In this document: one piece after another, positions 54,706 through 64,000 of the stretch | How the letters are laid out: the number at the start of each line of letters is the position of its first letter | How positions within the stretch are numbered: the stretch's first letter is position 1 | Assembly (NCBI RefSeq): GCF_000003815.2 | Contig: NC_049995.1 | Coordinates: 19,057,252 to 19,121,251, forward strand | Length of the DNA stretch: 64,000 nucleotides | Direction of reading: 5' to 3' | DNA from: Branchiostoma floridae | Lineage: Eukaryota; Chordata; Leptocardii; Amphioxiformes; Branchiostomatidae | Notes under the pieces: model-generated | What the model saw: the letters and a program-made list of their open reading frames with translations, nothing else | What the model was told of the DNA's origin: nothing | Database searches by the model: none | Made by a program: the position numbers and the translations under genes

Positions 54706-57700
54706 CTGCGCAACAAACAAACAAACATGTAAATCTGCACAACAAACAAACAAACATGTAAACCTGCGCAAGAAACAACAACAAACATTCAGACCTGCAA
54801 AACAAACACTTTTATCTGCAACAAACAAGTCTAAAAAGCAAAAACAAGGCAAGTTGAGGAAGCCTGCAGTCTGTAATGCCTGTACAACAAAAAACAAACA
54901 AGGAACATGTAAGGGTGTGTGAGTGTGTGTGCGCATATATGTGTGTGTGCATGCATGTATGTGTGTGTGTGCGTGCATGTGTGTGTGTGAGGATGTGTGT
55001 GTGTGTGCGTGTATGTATGTGCATGTGTGAGGATGTGTATGTGCGTGTGTGTGTGTGAGGATGTGTGTGTGCATGTGTGAGATGTGTGTGTACGTGCGTG
55101 TGTGTGTCCTCACCTTGTCTGTCAAAGTTGTCCTCCCTGAGGATGCACACCAGCACCGAACCTGTGTCAGGATGCGTGTGTGTGTGTGTGTGGATGTGTG
55201 TGTGTGTGTGTTACCTTGTCTATCAAAGTTGTCCTCCCTGAGGATGCACACCAGCGCCAGGAACCTGTTGACCTCCCGCAGATACAGGATTGTCGCGTTG
55301 TTCAGCTTGATGATGGACGACGACTCTTTGTCATAGCAGCTCCCCTCCCCGTCCTTCAGCCTGTAAACAAACAAACAAACAAACAAACATGGGTACAACA
55401 TATAGCACACGCACACACACATAGCAGCTCCCCTCCCCATCCTTCAGTCATACATGGGCACAACATATAACATAGATACAGGAGACTCACCCATAGATAC
55501 AGGACACTCATCCATAGATACAGGAGACTCACCCATAGATACAGGAGACCCACCCATAGATACAGGAGACTCACCCATAGATACAGGAGACTTACCCATA
55601 GATACAGCAGACTCACCCATAGATACAGGAGACTCACCCATAGATACAGGAGACTCACCCATAGATACAGGAGACCCACCCATAGATACAGCAGACTCAC
55701 CCATAGATACAGGAGACTCACCCATAGATACAGGAGACCCACCCATAGACTCACCCATAGCTACAGGAGACTCACCCATAGATACAGGAGACTCACCCAT
55801 AGATACAGGAGACCCACCCATAGACTCACCCATAGCTACAGGAGACTCACCCATAGATACAGGAGACTCACCCATAGATACAGGAGACTCACCCATAGAT
55901 ACAGGAGACTCACCCATAGATACAGGACACTCACCCATAGATACAGGAGACTCACCCATAGATACAGGAGACGTCGATGACCACATCGATCATGTCGCAG
56001 CAGAGCTCGTAGGACTGCATGTCGACCGGCGAGCTGTCGGTGGCGATGTAGATTTTACTCACAACATCGAACAGGAATGCCTTCTCGATACCGGAGTTCT
56101 GCAGACAACAGCAAGTTCATAAATGGTCGGCAGTTCAGTTGTTGAGGCAACAATGTAAGAAATGGCAACATTAATGGATATTTGTGTGTGTGAGAGTGTG
56201 TGTGTGAGAGTGTGTATGTGCATGTTTGTGAGTGTGCACCCACCGAGATGAGAATGTTGAGAAAATTCTCCATGGTTGGCAGTGTGTGTGTATGTGTGTT
56301 TATGTGAGAGTGTGTGTATATGTGTGTGTGTGTGTTTGTATGAGTGTACATGTGTGTGTGTATGTACATGTTTGTAGGTGTATGTGCGTGTATGTGAGTG
56401 TGTGTGAGTGTCTGTGTGTGTGTATGTGTGAGTATGTGCACGTGTGTGTATGTGAGTGTGCACATGTTTGTGAGTATGTACGTGTAATTGTACCCACCGA
56501 GATGAGAATGTTGAGAAGATTCTCCAAGGTCGGCAGCTGGGGGATGAGTTTCTGGACGACCTTGCTGAATGCCTCGAAGATGGAGTGGTCGTAAATACTG
56601 GTCAGGTAGAAACTGTAAACAAACAAACAAACAAATAACGGTAAACATTGGTCAGAACTGTAAATATCTGGTCAGGAAGTTCAGAGTGCCCAAAAAGTGC
56701 TTACATCACCACATGGGTGTGTACATCACCACATGGGTGTTTCTATACCCCAGATGTGCTTACATCACCCCACATAGTGTTCTGTACATCAGTCTTCAAA
56801 AGAGCTGACATCAAAACAAAACCACTGTTTTTGTCAATCAAACAGCAGTGTTAAACATAGGGTAGGATATAAGTCTGAGTTTAGCATTGGGCTTACTGGT
56901 TCCCACCTGAGGTGACTCAGACTACCCCTGGGGATACTCGCTATGGGTGAGAGTGAGAGTGTCAGAGTAACAGTGAGAGTGAGAGTTTTGTAAAGCCCAC
57001 CTGAGGTGGATGGCCTCCGACCCTGCATCAGGTTGAGAGTGTGAATGAGAGTGAGCGAAAGAGAGAGTGAGCGAGAGTGAGAGAAAAGCCCACCTGAGGT
57101 GAATGGCCTCCAGCCCTGCACCTGGACAGACTGCCGCTACAACTACTCACTATGGGTGAGAGTGAAAGTGAGTGAGGGTGAAAGTGAGTGAGAGTGAAAG
57201 TGAAAGTGAGTGAGAGTGAAAGTAAAGCCCACCTGAGGTGAATGGCCTCCAGCCCTGCGTCTGCCAGGTCATCGTTGGCTCTCTGGTGGATGTCTCGCTG
57301 CGTCTCGATCTTATGGTCGTCTGACAAACCATCAACGTCTCGATCTTATGGTCGTCTGACAAACCATCAACCTGGGGATGTACATGGGTCAAGGTCATTG
57401 TCAGACAACCTGGGGACGTACAGGAGTCAAGGTCATTGTAACACAACCTGGGGACATACCGGGGTCAAGGTCATTGTCACACAACCTGGGGACATACCGG
57501 GGTCAAGGTCATTATCACACAACCTGGGGACATACAGGGGTCAAGGTCATCATAACACAAGTCAGGAAGGACAAAATGAGAAGAAGGCAGAACTTTTTGA
57601 ATGCTGCACCAGATAACAACAATTGGAACTCACCACATCAATTTACAGATGGACTTACCAACCTTACCCAAACTGACCTTGAAGCCTGAACAAAACTGAC

Positions 57701-59765
57701 CTTGTGGATGAAAACTTCAAACTTGATGTTAGGGTTGACCTTGTACGCCCTTGACACGGTCATGTGCAGCTTGGCAAGGGCCTCCATGTAGTCATCCTGG
57801 GTAGGAGAAAACATGGTGAGGGCAGGGTTAGGGGTAACAGAAATAAACATGTAGTCATCCTGGGTACAATAAGACATGGTGAGGGCAGGGTTAGGGGTAA
57901 CACACATACACACCTGTAACTATATAGTCATGGTGAGGGCAGGGTTAGGAACAACACAAATAAACATGTAGTCATCCTGGGTACAATAAGGCATGTGGTC
58001 AGGGCCAGGAACGAAGGGGTCACATTTAACATGGCATTAATGACTTGTGCTGACAACTTGTCTTTGTACAGTAGAACTACTCTGTTGTGCAATTAGCTGC
58101 TGGGTCATTTTGTATAGGAGCTGAAACAGGAACATGTAAGTCTCACCTGGGCAGGTAATATAAACCTCACCTGGGTAAGTAAATCTCACCTGGGCATCGA
58201 TGACGAAGATGAGAGCTCCGCAGCCCCCAAAGATCATCTCGGAGTCAAAGGTCGGGTCGAAGAAGTCGATCTGGCCGGGAAAGTCCCAGATTTGGAACTG
58301 CACAAACGAGCTGTTGGAGATGTCTGCAGGGAGATACACACAAATAAACAAACAAACAAACAAACAAGCATTACGTCACAGTGTCTGCAGGGGAAATACA
58401 ACAAATGAAGAAACAAGCACTACATCACAGTGTTTGCAGGGGAGATACACACATCACATCATTATTAGTAACACTGCTTTTACGTACTATCCTTTTTTTT
58501 AGTTATCTTGTTGGTACATTGTTACATAACGTCTAACTCTTGTTGGTTCACCAAGTGCTTTTACGTACCGTCCTTCACAATCTTGTTGGTGCTCTCCAGA
58601 AACAGGGTTTCGTTCGGCGACATCTTATGGAACACGACCTTCTGGATAGAGGACTTCCCGCTTCTGTGGGGTCAGATCAGGTCAGGTCACATTAGTTCAC
58701 AGTTCAAAGATCATCTTCAAAGAGCTCTTCTGTTACAAACAAACAAACACAAACCTTTTCACACCATGATTCGCGGCTTGTTCTCTGCAGAAGGGGACTG
58801 ATCCCCCTATCCTGGTAACAAACAAACGAACAAACAAACAAACAAACACAAACCTTCTCAGCCCCATCAGAAGGATTCGAGGCTTGTTCTCTGCAGAAGG
58901 TGACCGGTCCTCTGTATCCTGCTCGTCTGGTCCGTACCCAAAATCCTTTGGAAACGAGCCGACGACTCCGTAACTCCCAAAGTTCTCGTCATCATCGTAG
59001 GACTGAAAGGGCAGAAAACAACTTCTGGTTACAGTAGAGCAGAAAACATGTCAACTTCTGGTTACACTTGACCTTACATTACAGTAGAAAAGGTACAGAG
59101 TATTTCCAACACCCCCCTCCCCAACCTGCGATCTATTTCGGCGATGACTCAAGTTACGCAGAAAGGCAGAGTAGTGCTCGGACCTAACGGCACACCAACA
59201 GCTAAGTAACAGCGTATTTCAGCTGTTTCAGCTAACTTGGTACTAAGGAGTAAGGTGCAGTATGACTATGAGTAAGTATATCCGCCCCCCTCCCCACCCT
59301 AAGTTACGACAGAAAGGCACAGCAGAGCAGACTAGCCCTTGACTCAGTCACACCAGCACAGCTAACCAAGCCCGGTACCGCCATGGCTGTCCGTCTGTGG
59401 GAACTTGTTCTAGTATATCCGCCCCCCTCCCCACCATAAGTTACGACAGAAAGAGAGCACTAGTACTGAGTATCTCCGGACTCAGTCACACCAGTAAAGC
59501 TAACCAAGCCCCGTACCGCCATGGCTGTCCGTCTGTGGGAACTTGTTCTAGTATATCCGCCCCACTAGTACTGAGTATCTCCGGACTCAGTCACACCAGC
59601 AAAGCTAACCAAGCCCCGTACCGCCATGGCTGTCCGTCTGTGGGAACTTGTACTAGTATATCCGCCCCCCTCCCCACCCTAAGTTACGACAGAAAGAGAG
59701 CACTAGTACTGAGTATCTCCGGACTCAGTCACACCAGTAAAGCTAACCAAGCCCCGTACCGCCAT
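54548..59765 (-). CDS. RRAGC/RRAGD: RagC/RagD-type small GTPase (whole gene, joined exons)
   Basis: Minus-strand exons 59765-59760, 59002-58854, 58663-58569, 58323-58190, 57796-57701, 57371-57233, 56612-56498, 56098-55956, 55360-55215 and 54705-54548 give about 381 aa once a 35-bp duplication in the sixth is discounted (vertebrate RagC is 399). RagC/D pairs with RagA/B on the lysosome and recruits mTORC1 when amino acids are present. Visible: P-loop GLRRSGKSS (about residues 49-57), switch [21 protein letters not shown] in the guanine-base motif position, and a C-terminal roadblock region ([68 protein letters not shown]). A single gene corresponds to both vertebrate paralogues. Confidence 0.94.
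54703..54835 (-). repeat. Repeated acceptor region of the last RagC/D exon
   Basis: CCTGCGCAACAAACAAACAA ACATGTAAA-like segments occur four times. On the minus strand they are TTTGTTTGTTG(C/T)GCAG acceptor-type sequences. Confidence 0.65.
54905..55210. repeat. (GT)n-rich microsatellite in RagC/D intron
   Basis: Imperfect TG/TATG tracts. The resulting HTHTH ORFs are artefacts. A copy of the exon 9-coding end ([13 protein letters not shown]) with donor lies inside it at about 55110-55150. Confidence 0.85.
55215..55360 (-). CDS. RRAGC/RRAGD: RagC/D ninth coding exon
   Basis: Encodes [35 protein letters not shown] and REDNFDRQ; phase 2 in, 1 out. Its 3' end plus donor is copied once downstream (about 55105-55150) and its 5' end plus acceptor once upstream (about 55423-55446). 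Confidence 0.94.
55475..55975 (-). repeat. 21-bp array of the RagC/D exon 8 end and donor, about 24 copies
   Basis: On the minus strand each unit is CTCCTGTATCTATGG|GTGAGT: 15 exonic bases plus exactly the six-base U1-pairing intron start. Some units are shortened or read CTGTAGCTATGG. Read-through in the coding frame meets TGA in each unit, so only the first donor is productive. Confidence 0.95.
55956..56098 (-). CDS. RRAGC/RRAGD: RagC/D eighth coding exon
   Basis: Encodes [39 protein letters not shown] and VIDVSCIYG, almost identical to vertebrate RagC. Phase 0 in, 2 out. Confidence 0.96.
56165..56490 (-). repeat. GT-rich microsatellite plus a copy of the RagC/D exon 7 end
   Basis: Within imperfect TGTGTG tracts, 56236-56279 repeats the exon end and donor (minus strand ...CTCAACATTCTCATCTCG|GTGGGT) with five or so substitutions relative to the true exon end at 56498. 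Confidence 0.85.
56498..56612 (-). CDS. RRAGC/RRAGD: RagC/D seventh coding exon
   Basis: Encodes [20 protein letters not shown] and [18 protein letters not shown], start of the C-terminal roadblock region. Phase 2 in, 0 out. Confidence 0.95.
56895..57245 (-). repeat. Copies of RagC/D exon 6 end and donor in GAGTGA-rich DNA
   Basis: Minus-strand GGAGGCCATTCACCTCAG|GTGGGCTTT recurs at about 56990-57020, 57085-57120 and the true exon end 57233, with a more degenerate copy near 56905. They are separated by imperfect GAGAGTGA tracts. Confidence 0.85.
57233..57371 (-). CDS. RRAGC/RRAGD: RagC/D sixth coding exon, frame broken by a 35-bp tandem duplication
   Basis: The exon starts [12 protein letters not shown] and should continue [22 protein letters not shown]. 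Bases 57302-57336 and 57337-57371 are identical 35-mers, so the assembled exon is 139 bases; one copy fewer gives 104 bases, exactly the length the flanking phases (0 in, 2 out) need. None of the AG dinucleotides in the first copy restores the frame. It may be an allele, a sequencing or assembly error, or a real lesion. Confidence 0.9.
57365..57565 (-). repeat. Repeats of the acceptor region of RagC/D exon 6
   Basis: CAACCTGGGGACATACNGGG GTCAAGGTCATTNTCACA (about 38 bases) occurs five times. On the minus strand each unit ends ...CCCCAGGTTG, the acceptor plus first exon bases. Confidence 0.88.
57701..57796 (-). CDS. RRAGC/RRAGD: RagC/D fifth coding exon
   Basis: Encodes [19 protein letters not shown] and [13 protein letters not shown]; phase 0 both sides. 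A short copy of its end (CAAAACTGACCTTG) lies just downstream at about 57670. Confidence 0.95.
57780..57990 (-). repeat. Repeated acceptor and start of RagC/D exon 5
   Basis: CATGTAGTCATCCTGGGTA plus about 40 intronic bases (GACATGGTGAGGGCAGGGTT AGG) occurs three to four times. On minus each is ...CCCAG|GATGACTACATG. Confidence 0.88.
58141..58192 (-). repeat. Triplicated donor of RagC/D exon 4
   Basis: CTCACCTGGG occurs at 58142, 58167 and 58185; on minus CCCAG|GTGAG. The unit is about 20-25 bases. Confidence 0.75.
58190..58323 (-). CDS. RRAGC/RRAGD: RagC/D fourth coding exon (switch regions)
   Basis: Encodes [36 protein letters not shown] and ALIFVIDAQ. The WDFPGQ switch II motif is intact. 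Phase 1 in, 0 out. Confidence 0.96.
58569..58663 (-). CDS. RRAGC/RRAGD: RagC/D third coding exon (end of P-loop)
   Basis: Completes the P-loop ([15 protein letters not shown]) and encodes [17 protein letters not shown]. Phase 2 in, 1 out. Confidence 0.95.
58854..59002 (-). CDS. RRAGC/RRAGD: RagC/D second coding exon (N-terminus)
   Basis: Encodes [39 protein letters not shown] and [19 protein letters not shown] and [11 protein letters not shown] are conserved in vertebrate RagC. Phase 0 in, so a short first coding exon is needed. The donor region is partly copied at 58730-58800. Confidence 0.92.
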
Positions 59766-59800
59766 GGCTGTCCGTCTGTGTGAGCTCCTGGGTTCAGCTC
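59340..59800 (-). repeat. Four tandem copies of the RagC/D start-codon exon and donor
   Basis: ATGGCG|GTACGG copies at 59384, 59522, 59627 and 59765 (minus ATG first base), spaced 138, 105 and 138 bases. Three are preceded by GTTCCCACAGACGGACAGCC, which also looks like a splice acceptor. A related degenerate segment extends to about 59140. Confidence 0.88.
59760..59765 (-). CDS. RRAGC/RRAGD: RagC/D first coding exon (Met-Ala), probable
   Basis: Minus-strand GACAGCCATGGCG|GTACGG supplies ATG GCG and a phase-0 donor that fits the next exon. This is the most upstream of four copies. The two-codon first exon is inferred from phase, Kozak-like context (GCC ATG G) and position. Confidence 0.6.
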
Positions 59801-59829
59801 AGCTCACAGGGCGGAAAACTTCATCAGAC

Positions 59830-60115
59830 TCCACAAGAAATTTTCTCAGTTCCGCAGAGAAAGTCGCCGTCATGTGATGAACCTGCGGAGGTCACCGGAA
59901 CTGCAGCCTGACCCGGAAATACTAACCGCTTCCGTAAGTATTGTGGGATAGCATCAGGTCCGTCACACAAAGATTTGCAGGTGCGACATTTTTTGTTGAT
60001 AAAAACTGATTTTTGCCTCACATTTGTCGTACCGAACAGAAGGGAGGTTCTGTAGTGAGCCTTTCTGTACTTCGCACGAGTTAGGCCGGCTTCTGGTGGC
60101 GGGAAGTTGTGTATG
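59830..60115 (-). promoter_or_regulatory. RRAGC/RRAGD: Candidate RagC/D promoter
   Basis: Upstream of the start exon, with ETS-like cores (CCGGAACT, CCCGGAAAT) near 59895-59920, a GTATTGTGGGATAGC motif at 59938 and moderate CpG content. The TSS is inferred. Confidence 0.4.
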
Positions 60116-61358
60116 AGCGAGGGTGCTTGGGAGCGAGGGTTGGGGAGGGGGGCAAATTATTTTGTATGGAAAACGTGTGATCATTACTTTCTTTTTAGTA
60201 ATTCTACACTAGTTCTTATGTTTGGACCTGTAGGAGTAACAGCAGTTTCCCTAAAAGATAACCGAAAGAGCAAAAACCTGGAAGCTATATGAAACTAGGG
60301 TAGATCTAAACACAGGCGCTTTTATCAAGAGGGGAGGGGGGTAACATATGGTGCAGATAGAAGCCAGAAACCACACAAAGCATGTGTTATGTTTGATAGC
60401 TTATGGGGCCACGTCCGTTTCTTCTTTACTATTACTTTAAACTAAACCCGAGGCTGAGGCCTCCAACCACTGTTTATTTATTTATATCCAACACCGTATT
60501 TAAGATACATACAAGTAACATAAAGTCTAAGTGTATAAAGGTAAGTAAACCTGGAGGCAACTCTTCATGGCTACCTTGTCCACCCAACGACCTGGAGGTC
60601 AAGGGACTAGGTAGGTAGGTAAGTAAGTACAAGTAACATGAAGAAGCATTGCGTTTGTGTAGATGTTGTCAGCTTGCTCAGGAGGTTTTGTGCAGACAGA
60701 CTGCAGCCTTGTAGACTAGCCTGGGGAAGGCAGTGTGTGGAGTACCGGAGCAGGAAAGAGTAGTGATGACACGAAGGTACATCGGAGGAGGAAGGGAACA
60801 TGAAGAAACGGCTGCTAAAAGAGCCGTACAAAAGTTTATTCCAGGGGGATTCATGGTTAACAGACTGCTGACTAGTGCTGCACTGGACTCCACTCAGACG
60901 TTATTATTGATACAGTGGATTCCAATTATTCGTATTACGCCTTTTTGGATAATTCGGGTAATCGGATAGAATTACGAAATCCCAAAACATTTGCCATTCA
61001 TTCTATTGTTTAGAACATCGCAGAATTGGATAACCCACGGTCTCAAACTTCGGGTTTTTGGATAGAATTACGTCAGGTCACACAAATTAAAAATTGGAAA
61101 ATATGCCCTAAAACTTACAGAATGAGTCCAAAGGTAACTAGTAAATGTATGTATAAAGGTGTAAAGCCATGTAAAGGACCGTAAGAAAGTTACATTCCAC
61201 AGAAAATCTAGCCGATAGCGCTGTGCTAGCGTGCGAACAGTGCGTCTTCCACCGCGAAAGACGTAAATTTCAGAGTAATTTGTGGACACAAGTTGTAGAC
61301 AAGAAGGTGAAGAGTTTATCACTCTCCAATACCGTTGTTTTAACTTAAAATTATGAAA
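60116..61358. other. Intergenic DNA
   Basis: No gene is recognised. There is an AGGTAGGTAGGTAAGTAAGT microrepeat near 60610. A lone CAGTGGATTCCAATTATTCG at 60915 resembles a pogo-type terminus but no matching right end was found. Confidence 0.4.
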
Positions 61359-61458
61359 NNNNNNNNNNNNNNNNNNNNNNNNNNNNNNNNNNNNNNNNNN
61401 NNNNNNNNNNNNNNNNNNNNNNNNNNNNNNNNNNNNNNNNNNNNNNNNNNNNNNNNNN
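61359..61458. other. Assembly gap (100 N)
   Basis: A run of exactly 100 N, the usual placeholder for unknown length. Confidence 1.
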
Positions 61459-61569
61459 TTGGCTGTGACCCTGGCTGAGTCTTGCCAATCATCAGGCATA
61501 GAGCCAGGAATATGCAAGTATAATGTAGTTCCATGTTCTAATCCCAGCACATGCGTTTCTACTACAAAC

Positions 61570-61880
61570 ACAGGTTCCCGCCACACAGGCGACCTTACTA
61601 CACAGGTTCCCGCCACCCAGGCGACCTTACCACACAGGTTCCCTCCACACAGGCGACCTTACCACACAGGTTCCCGCCACACAGGCGACCTTACCACACA
61701 GGCTCCCGCCACACAGGCTACGTTACCACACAGGTTCCCGCCACACAGGGTACGTTACCACACAGGTTCCCGCCACACAGGCGACCTTACCACACAGGTT
61801 CCCACCACACAGGCGACCTTACCACACAGGTTCCCGCCACACAGGCGACCTTACCACACAGGTACCCGCCACACAGACAA
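61570..61880. repeat. 32-bp minisatellite, about 9-10 copies
   Basis: Unit CAGGTTCCCGCCACACAGGC GACCTTACCACA. It begins about 110 bases after the gap, so the gap may conceal more of it. Confidence 0.93.
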
Positions 61881-62047
61881 GTAGAGACCCTACACGTGCT
61901 TCAATCAATGGTGCAACGTGCAGTCAACGTGCTTCCGTTATACACAAATAGAACTGTAGGACGTCATAGATATTGTTGCAAGCAATTAATACACAAAGTT
62001 GACCGACGATTCGACACAAGATACGTAAATCAAATCGTGATTTCAGA

Positions 62048-62391
62048 TCAAAAACAGCTTGCGTGCCCTCACACCCTGTACGTAATTTACATGTAAATCA
62101 GGTTGGACGCGATGTAACTCTCACAAATTTCACAAGAGTTAACAAATTACAATGTGAGGCAGATATATCAGTACAAAATTTGTAAGTGGTTAACCAGATA
62201 TATGTAATTCAAACCTCAAAATGAGCTATCAAAGTGAGTTCAAGTAACAAACGGTTTGCGCGCCCTCCCACTCTGTCCGTAATTCACATGCAAATCAGGC
62301 GGTAAACGATGTTCAGATTCTTGCAAATTCCACAAGATTTAGCCGTTACAAGGCGAAAGAAATATATCAGTACAAAAAGTATAAGTGGTCC
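62048..62391. repeat. Two diverged copies of a segment of about 150-190 bp
   Basis: Ordered shared motifs: TGCGNGCCCTC, GTAATTNACATG, AAATCAGG, CAAATTNCACAAGA, ATATATCAGTACAAAA, TAAGTGGT. Possibly part of a larger dispersed element. Confidence 0.6.
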
Positions 62392-63137
62392 GAGTTACTA
62401 AGTAAACTGTGCAATCATAAGCAGTCCCAGATATCAACGAAATCAGTATATAAACGGGTTCCCCTTCCCTCAGTGTACTTACCGCGGCATGCAGCCCTCC
62501 CACTCTATAAGCTATTGTTTCAAACCTGTCCGGAATTTGATCAAAACTGACCCCAGCATTTTTTTAAACAAACTTTTGCGACCCACACCTAAAATACTTA
62601 CTGTACGATCATGAAATTTTTAGAGAATGATGTACATGTAAGCCAAAATTATTGTAACAACTTTGGTGCCATTATCATGTCATATGACGACATTATGACG
62701 TCAGCTAGGTAATATCGGCCGCCATCTTGAATTTTGACTGATAACGTCATCAAATTATCATAAATTACGAATATTGAGTCCTGACATTTATGTTGAATTT
62801 ATAATATGTGATAAACAATTGTATTTGCCAAGAAAACTTTAAAACTTAAATGTTTAGTACAAAATTACAAAAGTTCGTAATAAATATGTCTGTCAGAATT
62901 CCGTTGCCATGGCAACATAAAAAACGATGAACATACTTTGTTCACTGAAAATGTTTGCTATTAACATTTTCTAAAAAAATACCAAGTTTGGTGGCCCTAG
63001 CATAAGCCATTCAGGCGCCATATGGCATTGAACCTGGTACAGGCATCAAAAACCTCCTTCCGGTCTGAATAGCGTTGGTGCAAAATGTGGTCCTCATGAT
63101 CTTTTGCATAAATTATGATAATGAGTTAGAAGTATTC
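62392..63137. other. Unique AT-rich intergenic DNA
   Basis: Nothing recognised on either strand. Confidence 0.4.
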
Positions 63138-63986
63138 TCACCTAATCATGTCAGACTGTCCCACATAGATTAATGAAACTATACATATATACCAATCACA
63201 AAAAGATTCACACAAAAAACTGTATTTGTAATACTCTTCCTCTTTAAGAATTTCAGTGTTAAGTTTCCAATAGTTGGGGTCTCTATCTTTTTCTGTGTTA
63301 TATAGTTTAATAAAAATTGCATTATGGTCTGTTTTTACACTAGGTCTAATATCACACTTTCTGGCTGAACTGATTATGGATTTTGAAATGAACCAATAAT
63401 CTAATCTACATGAAACTTTATGGAAGTTATCCCTATAGGTATACTGTCTAAGCTCTTTATTCTTTTCCCGCCAAATATCACAAAGGTCTAGGGATGAACA
63501 GAACTTTATTAGAGCTACTGAGGACTGTTCTACATTAGCCATGGTCCCTCCCTTTTTATCTTTATCACTATGGTACACTGCATTATAATCACCCCCTGCA
63601 ATTATATCTCTAGTAGTGTCATTACTGAGCTGTCTATTATCATCTATCCATCTAATAAGGTTAGTTAAGAAGGAATTTCTCTCAGTTGCCTTATTTGGGG
63701 CAGAAATATTAACTAATGTTAAGTCAAGGTTTCCTATATGGCAATTAATTAGGATCTTTCTCCCTTCCCCATTATCATCAAAAACATCTATTTTTACCTG
63801 CATGTATGCAGGTATGGTTTTGATGCTGGTGGGAACTTTTCGGTAGCCGGGGATGTAGGGCGCTGTATCTCGTGAACGGATGGTGCGAGCACAACGATTT
63901 TTGGTACGTGGGTTGGGGGTGGTAGCTTGACACTCAGGTGTGATTTTGGGCCTCCTGGCGCTTGACCTTGACATTGAAGGTGGCAT
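63138..63986 (-). pseudogene. Truncated non-LTR retrotransposon endonuclease fragment
   Basis: A 282-codon frame carries the second half of an AP-endonuclease-like domain: AGGDYNAV, CRLDYWFISK and KTDHNAI motifs, then DPNYWKLNTEILKEEEYY, typical of the stretch linking endonuclease to reverse transcriptase in LINEs. The first catalytic motifs (Asn and Glu) are missing: the first 60 or so residues are unrelated and meet the element at about 63805. It ends about 30 residues after the linker without reverse transcriptase. It is therefore a doubly truncated copy. Confidence 0.8.
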
Positions 63987-64000
63987 TTTTTGTGTTTTTG

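Noticed and set aside
55444..56122. Long ORFs of SPVSMGE or IDTGDSP repeats
   Set aside because: The 21-bp unit is a multiple of three, so frames stay open by chance; the true exon frame stops in every unit.
54812..56463. HTHTHT-type ORFs on the minus strand
   Set aside because: They are translations of GT microsatellites between RagC/D exons.
57229..57371. Using an internal AG in the first 35-mer to rescue the RagC/D frame
   Set aside because: All AG dinucleotides in that copy lie 2, 8 or 19 bases before the second copy, none a multiple of three.
60905..61075. pogo-type MITE at 60915
   Set aside because: Only a left-end-like motif was found; no inverted partner or TA-flanked right end.
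1..64000. tRNA, rRNA or other structured RNA genes
   Set aside because: None recognised by eye on either strand; a covariance-model scan would be needed to exclude small RNAs.

Overview
This window is animal nuclear DNA, most likely from a lancelet (amphioxus, Branchiostoma). The basis is a single pre-duplication GATA4/5/6-type gene, a single RNF19-type gene and a single RagC/D-type gene, all intron-rich, in short-intron DNA saturated with minisatellites, many of them built on exon/intron junctions. From memory, and not verified here, such junction minisatellites were described at the amphioxus Adh locus under the name 'mirage'. There is no prokaryotic or viral content. One 100-base run of N (61359-61458) is an assembly gap.

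Layout. (1) 1-6192: upstream flank or 5' intron of the GATA gene, with a CpG-rich candidate promoter near 3140-3310 and several repeats. (2) 6255-33757, plus strand: a GATA4/5/6 transcription factor in five constitutive coding exons, with a 16.6 kb intron before the N-finger exon and an 8.2 kb intron, mostly minisatellite, between the C-finger and its basic tail. A previously unnoticed exon candidate (23899-24029) lies 26 bases after the N-finger exon. (3) 33758-42900: 3' flank with tandem repeats, a 1063-bp PIF/Harbinger-like non-autonomous transposon (36322-37384), a LINE 3' tail and a 50-bp satellite with a five-unit higher-order structure. (4) 44456-51700, plus strand: an RNF19A/B-type RBR E3 ubiquitin ligase in seven coding exons, about 979 aa. 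(5) 59765-54548, minus strand: a RagC/RagD GTPase in ten coding exons, about 381 aa, tail-to-tail with RNF19. (6) 60116-64000: intergenic DNA with a gap, a 32-bp minisatellite and a truncated LINE endonuclease fragment.

The three genes are unrelated in function: an endoderm/heart-type transcription factor, a membrane-anchored ubiquitin ligase, and a lysosomal amino-acid-sensing GTPase. What unites the window is its repeat biology. Nearly every exon of all three genes has its last or first 15-50 bases, with the adjoining splice site, tandemly copied into the neighbouring intron, from 2 copies to about 29.

The two observations I rate highest are the cysteine-free N-finger look-alike exon, whose splice phases (1 in, 0 out) match the real N-finger exon so the two could be mutually exclusive, and the window-wide amplification of exon/intron junctions. 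A 35-bp tandem duplication inside a RagC/D coding exon breaks the reading frame of the assembled sequence.
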